In this document: piece by piece, positions 5,470 to 9,273 of the stretch
How positions within the stretch are numbered: position 1 is the stretch's first letter
How the letters are laid out: each line of letters starts with the position of its first letter
Assembly (NCBI GenBank): GCA_937950385.1
Contig: CALFEA010000139.1
Coordinates: forward strand, 1 to 9,273
Length of the DNA stretch: 9,273 bases
From: an uncultured Altererythrobacter sp.
Lineage (GTDB): Bacteria; Pseudomonadota; Alphaproteobacteria; Sphingomonadales; Sphingomonadaceae
Direction of reading: 5' to 3'
The notes under the pieces: model-generated
Told to the model about the DNA's origin: nothing
Database searches by the model: none
Seen by the model: only the letters and a program-made list of their open reading frames with translations
Position numbers and translations under genes: made by a program

Positions 5470-8400
5470 TTATTCCGGCGCGCCCGCCGCTTGTTCTAGA
5501 GCAGCGGCTTTATCCCTGCTCGACAATTGACGGCTGTATACCCAGCCAATCCCGATCAGGCTAAAGCCCAGTGCCATAAAGCTGGCGATGCGGAGCAATC
5601 CATCGAGCACGGCGGCGTCCACTAGGAACACTTTGCCCACCGCGCCCAGCATCAGCACCAGCGACCCGATCCGCCAGCTGCGTGCGTTTTTGAGTGAGCC
5701 CCAGGCCAGATAGGCTAGCGCCAGAACAATACCGAGCAGTGAAATCAGCAGGCTTTCACTTTGTCCAATCCCAAGGGATGTCAGCACGCTGCCCGCGAAT
5801 ATTTGGCGCAGCAACGAATAGGCGAGCAGCCCGATCAGAACCATGGTGGCGATATTAACCGCAGCGCTCAATTTGGACGAGAGACCTGGTTTCGCCTCTT
5901 CTGCTGAGGACGACACCAGCTCCAAACCAAACCATAGCCCGGCAATGGCGGTGAGATAGGCAAGCGGCAGCCAGTTTGCGATTGGCGTTGGGCCAACATG
6001 CTGAACGCTCGTCAGAGGATTATGCAGCACCAGCGTGAACCAGATAAAGTGGGCCAGCGACACGGCAATCAGAGCGAGGCTGACCGGCTTGGCCATGTCT
6101 TTCAAGGCAGGCAGCTGAGGCAGCAATTTCGATAGGCCAAAGGCTGCGGCCAATAGTCCAGCCTGCCAAATTGTCCGCTCACCCAAAGCGTAATGCTCAA
6201 ACGCTAGCACGGTTTCGATGCCCCAGACCTGCTTGTAAAGGCTGTGAAGGACGACGACGGCCAAGATGCCAAGGCCGATCATCATCGCGGCGCGGAAACT
6301 GGCCGGGCGGTCTGAGCCTGCATAGACCATGACGCCAAGAGCCGCTGCCGTTGGCGCGATTTTTAGGCCCATATCGCGCAAGCTCACCGCAGCATCTGCC
6401 ATAAATGGCATGCCAGCGGCGGCCTCAGCACCGGCGGCCAGCCAGACCAGCACGGGGACGATCGCCCAGAATATCGCAATGATCAGGGCGGTTCCCCATG
6501 CCGCCTTGCGCGCATTTTGCCACAAATAAAGCGCGATGGCGCCAAGCGCCGCGATCCATGCCAGCGCCATGCTCGGCGCGGCCTGCGCGATGATCCCATA
6601 AGTGAGGATGACGGCGAGAATTTCGCCAGCGCTTTGCCCGGCGCGGCTGCGTCCCACCAGCGCCATGGCGAGGAAAGGCAGCAATGCCGCCCCCCAGCGG
6701 ATAAGCGCGCGCATGAGGTTATGCGGAGCGGAAGTGTCTTCTAATGCAACTGACCCGAGGCGGGCGAGCTCCGCTTCAAAACCGGGCGTAGCCGCCAGCG
6801 CGACCAGCGTAACCGCCGCACCGGCCCATGCCGATAATTGGAGCGCGAGCGCATCGCGGCTCCAAAGCAATGCTGCCAAAGCCAAGGCGATAATTGCAGC
6901 CATAACCGGCGCGAGCCATGCCGGTGTCAGCATGAGGAGTGCGGCAAATAACAGCAGCGCGGCAGGCGCAAGTAGGATCAGGCTGCGGCGCGTCTCGGCC
7001 TCCTCGCTGCGCATCCAAATGAAGGCGTAGGCAGCAGCAGGCAGAACGGCGAGGGCAGCGAAGCTTGCTGCCAATTGCGGTTCGCTTGGCAATTCGCCCC
7101 AGCTGCCAAAACGCACATAGGAAAGCACAGCGATCCCAGCGGCAACTGCGCTTAGCTGCGCCAAATCGGTCAGTCCCGCTTTGCTGCGCCATTGATAGAA
7201 CAGCGGCATACCAGCGAATATTACGGCCATCGCGCCTGCGACCAAGATGAAATCGCGGGTTAGCGGATCAGGCCAAATCGCCAAGAGCCATAGGCCAAGG
7301 CCTGCGCCCACAAGCGTGCCGAGCCGCAGATCGGGATAGCGCCAGCCAAGGCCAGACAATGCTGCACCGATGAGCAAATAGAGCGCCCATGTCAGCGGAT
7401 CGAAACCGGCATTGCTGACCAGCACCGCCATTTGCAATGTGGCAATTCCGCCCGCTGCCAGCTTGGGCAGGCTTGGCCCGCCCTTGGAATGCAGAAATGC
7501 GGGAAGGACGCTGCCCAGCACGATCAGATAAAGTCCCAAGGCGGCGAAATCCGATGTGCTGGATACTCCGGCAAACATCATCAAAACGCCCCAGCCAAGG
7601 CCAGCGGCCAGCGCGGCATAGCCCATCCAGCTGCGTCCTTGTGATTGGCCCGCCCATGTCAGACCGCCCGTCACTAGCGCGAGGTAAAAGGACAAAAGCG
7701 GGATGTTGGAGCTGTCGCTATCGACCAGCATTGGCGCGGCAAATCCGCCGACAAGTCCAATGACCGCGCATGGCAATCCGAAGCGGAAGGAGAGCGCAAC
7801 GGCGGCGGCGGTGACCGCGGCAAGGCCGACGAAGGCTGCACCAGCGCCGATCAATCCATAGGCTGTGCCTGCAAGGTAGAATGCGCCGTAAAGCGTGGCC
7901 AATCCAGCGCCCGCCAGTGCTTGGCGCACGCGCGGATCGCGCACGCGGTCTTCATATCGGTATGCCCCTTCTGCGCCCGCCAAGAGCGCAAGGCCAAAGG
8001 CAAAGCTCATGATCACGCGCACAGCTGGCGTGATGAGGCCTGCTTCGATTGAATAACGCACGAGGAATATGCCCGCTATGGCAAGCGCAAATCCGCCTGC
8101 CCAAATTGGCAATCGGCGTCCGAATATGTCTTCGAAATCGAAATTGAAGCGGGGGCGGGTGACTTCCTCCACCGTATATCCATCGGTCGCGGCGGCTTCT
8201 TGAGCGACTTCAGAGGTTTGCACCTGTTCTGAAGGAGCAGAATAGGCCGCAGCCGCAAGCGTTGGTTCTTCTTCGGGTTCCGGCTCAGCTTCGGCCAAAC
8301 GCTCGGCCAAAGGCTTCGTTTCAGGCTCAGGTGCCGGATCGGAAGTTTCAATCGGCGCGGCGGGAGTAATTGGGGAGGCAGGCTCGATATTCGGCTCGGC

Positions 8401-8589
8401 AATAGGCTGGGCGACCGACTTTGGTGCAGCGCCGGAATTGGAGCCGCCCGCAGCAATAGTCTCACGCAAACTGTCGATTACATTTTGGAAGGAGCCGACG
8501 GCATTATCCAGCCGCCGTTCCAGCCGCTTATTCTTGTCCCACAGCAAAACAACTGCGATCATCAAGCCAAAGATTAGGAAATATTCCAT
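5470..8589 (-). CDS. DUF2339-domain giant polytopic membrane protein
   Basis: This 1039-residue protein of unknown function matches the DUF2339 family (Pfam PF10101) in layout. Residues 1-17 form a membrane anchor, 18-46 a charged, probably coiled-coil segment (DKNKRLERRLDN...), and about 50-145 a low-complexity Pro/Ala/Glu linker that probably lies on one side of the membrane. The family core opens with FEDIFGRRLPIWAGGFALAI (152-171) and AGIFLVRYSIEAGLITPAVR (172-191), then runs as more than twenty closely packed hydrophobic segments rich in Ala, Leu and Gly to a charged C-terminal tail. No catalytic motif is evident; envelope functions have been suggested for such proteins but I cannot assign one. 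The ATG at 8589 has only a weak AGGG very close upstream. The gene converges on rplA across the terminator and follows the CinA-type gene on the same strand by 71 bases. Confidence 0.85.
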   Translation of the reverse strand: MEYFLIFGLMIAVVLLWDKNKRLERRLDNAVGSFQNVIDSLRETIAAGGSNSGAAPKSVAQPIAEPNIEPASPITPAAPIETSDPAPEPETKPLAERLAEAEPEPEEEPTLAAAAYSAPSEQVQTSEVAQEAAATDGYTVEEVTRPRFNFDFEDIFGRRLPIWAGGFALAIAGIFLVRYSIEAGLITPAVRVIMSFAFGLALLAGAEGAYRYEDRVRDPRVRQALAGAGLATLYGAFYLAGTAYGLIGAGAAFVGLAAVTAAAVALSFRFGLPCAVIGLVGGFAAPMLVDSDSSNIPLLSFYLALVTGGLTWAGQSQGRSWMGYAALAAGLGWGVLMMFAGVSSTSDFAALGLYLIVLGSVLPAFLHSKGGPSLPKLAAGGIATLQMAVLVSNAGFDPLTWALYLLIGAALSGLGWRYPDLRLGTLVGAGLGLWLLAIWPDPLTRDFILVAGAMAVIFAGMPLFYQWRSKAGLTDLAQLSAVAAGIAVLSYVRFGSWGELPSEPQLAASFAALAVLPAAAYAFIWMRSEEAETRRSLILLAPAALLLFAALLMLTPAWLAPVMAAIIALALAALLWSRDALALQLSAWAGAAVTLVALAATPGFEAELARLGSVALEDTSAPHNLMRALIRWGAALLPFLAMALVGRSRAGQSAGEILAVILTYGIIAQAAPSMALAWIAALGAIALYLWQNARKAAWGTALIIAIFWAIVPVLVWLAAGAEAAAGMPFMADAAVSLRDMGLKIAPTAAALGVMVYAGSDRPASFRAAMMIGLGILAVVVLHSLYKQVWGIETVLAFEHYALGERTIWQAGLLAAAFGLSKLLPQLPALKDMAKPVSLALIAVSLAHFIWFTLVLHNPLTSVQHVGPTPIANWLPLAYLTAIAGLWFGLELVSSSAEEAKPGLSSKLSAAVNIATMVLIGLLAYSLLRQIFAGSVLTSLGIGQSESLLISLLGIVLALAYLAWGSLKNARSWRIGSLVLMLGAVGKVFLVDAAVLDGLLRIASFMALGFSLIGIGWVYSRQLSSRDKAAALEQAAGAPE

Positions 8590-8602
8590 GCCCTAACGCA
8601 AA

Positions 8603-8627
8603 CTATTGGCGAATTGCGGCACAATAG
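8603..8627 (-). repeat. Short hairpin upstream of the DUF2339 start
   Basis: CTATTG (8603-8608) and CAATAG (8622-8627) are exact reverse complements with a 13-base loop that contains a near-palindromic GAATTGC. It sits 13 bases before the DUF2339 ATG in the minus-strand transcript. It is short and could be chance. Confidence 0.25.
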
Positions 8628-8660
8628 CAATCAGCAATCTGCACGGACGTGATAGCGCGC

Positions 8661-9273
8661 TTAGATCCCGCCCGGCGTAAAGTCCCAGCCATTTTCAGCC
8701 AGCCCTTCGCAGAGCACATCCATGCAGCTGTTCACCGCATCTGCATCGGTGGAGCGGATAACAAAGTTTGAGCCGACCTTGCCTTCGCGAAAGAAAGGAT
8801 AGCTGCCGATCTGGCAATTATCATGGGCTTGCTCCACCTCGCGCAGCAGCACGGCGACCTCGCTTTCGGGGATAAATCCGCCCACGGTTTCGCTGATCAA
8901 AGGCAGGCCGCCTTCCAGCTCGCCCGTCAGCGCATCCAGCATGCCAGCGGTGATATGCGGCACGCCCGCCATGATGAAGATATTGCCATGGCGAATTCCC
9001 GGCGCGCCCGACTTGTGGTTCGGGATTAGGTCAGCGCCATCGGGCACGCGTGCCATGCGCAAGCGGCCCTCATTTATGCCGCCTTTGTCGGCGTAATAGC
9101 GCTCCAAAATTGCCCGCGCTTTAGGATGGATGATAACCTCTACGCCCAGCGCTGCTGCAATTGCATCAACCGTGATGTCATCGTGCGTGGGGCCAATCCC
9201 GCCGGTGGTGAAGAGGTAATCATTTCTGGCGCGCAATGCGTTGACGGCCTCGACGATTGTATCCTGTTCGTCA
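8661..9273 (-). CDS. CinA-type molybdopterin-binding-domain protein (5' end outside window)
   Basis: The window holds the C-terminal 203 residues or so; the start lies beyond the right edge. The frame is open through the edge and reads DEQDTIVEAVNALRARNDYL before FTTGGIGPTHDDITVDAIAA. That GGIGPTHDD segment is the hallmark of the MoaB/MogA-like MoCF_biosynth fold (Pfam PF00994) as found in CinA. Later parts (NHKSGAPGIRHGNIFIMAGVP) fit the same domain, and the end ENGWDFTPGGI resembles short stand-alone alphaproteobacterial members. The C-terminal nicotinamide-nucleotide amidase domain of full CinA is absent, so the name 'competence/damage-inducible protein A' should be read as a domain name only. 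The biochemical role is uncertain. A TTG at 9236 could be mistaken for the start, but the conserved sequence continues upstream of it. Confidence 0.87.
   Translation of the reverse strand, partial: DEQDTIVEAVNALRARNDYLFTTGGIGPTHDDITVDAIAAALGVEVIIHPKARAILERYYADKGGINEGRLRMARVPDGADLIPNHKSGAPGIRHGNIFIMAGVPHITAGMLDALTGELEGGLPLISETVGGFIPESEVAVLLREVEQAHDNCQIGSYPFFREGKVGSNFVIRSTDADAVNSCMDVLCEGLAENGWDFTPGGI

Noticed and set aside
6602..7030. Alanine/serine-rich plus-strand frame opposite the DUF2339 gene
   Set aside because: It is antisense to codons for Ala, Leu and Gly membrane segments, which produce open frames by composition alone.
8076..8465. A 129-codon minus-strand frame inside the DUF2339 gene
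   Set aside because: It is a shifted reading of the Pro/Ala/Glu linker, giving a leucine/proline/arginine-rich sequence typical of a shadow frame.
1..9273. CRISPR array, prophage, defence, toxin-antitoxin or transposase genes
   Set aside because: No regularly spaced direct repeats and no proteins of such families are visible; the genes are mostly conserved chromosomal functions.

Overview
The window reads as a chromosomal segment of an alphaproteobacterium, most likely of the order Sphingomonadales (Erythrobacter-like). This rests on my recognition of protein families and layout, not on a search. The supporting signs are the N-terminus of an alphaproteobacterial-type glutamate-cysteine ligase, a DedA-like YqaA protein, a DUF2339 giant membrane protein, and secE-nusG and rplK-rplA as two nearby blocks. 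rplA is followed directly by a terminator rather than by rplJL.

Layout. (1) Positions 1-2506 hold three minus-strand genes, in transcription order: a sodium:alanine symporter-family transporter (2506-953), a YqaA/DedA-type membrane protein (730-149) and the first 24 codons of gshA (73 to the window edge). A large imperfect inverted-repeat element (about 737-948) fills the gap between the transporter and the YqaA gene. (2) A divergent intergenic region (2507-2755) leads to plus-strand secE, nusG and a small CxxC...H protein. (3) A 422-base gene-free stretch (3799-4220) holds several inverted and direct repeats and the leader of rplK. (4) rplK-rplA follows, ending in a strong intrinsic terminator (5424-5459). 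(5) Converging on it from the right are a 1039-residue DUF2339 membrane protein (8589-5470) and, upstream of that gene, a partial CinA-type molybdopterin-binding-domain protein (window edge to 8661), both minus strand.

How the genes fit together. The plus-strand core serves protein export (SecE), transcription elongation and antitermination (NusG) and the 50S ribosomal stalk-base and L1-stalk proteins (L11, L1). The flanking minus-strand genes are membrane or metabolic functions with no evident shared pathway.

I found no mobile-element proteins, CRISPR array, phage, toxin-antitoxin or defence genes, and no convincing new multi-gene system. The signals most worth a second look are non-coding: the inverted-repeat element, whose two internal hairpins show compensatory base changes; a triple 9-base half-site cluster upstream of rplK; mutually exclusive hairpins in the rplK and secE leaders; and a hairpin that ends one base before the gshA start codon. 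The one little-known gene is the small protein after nusG.
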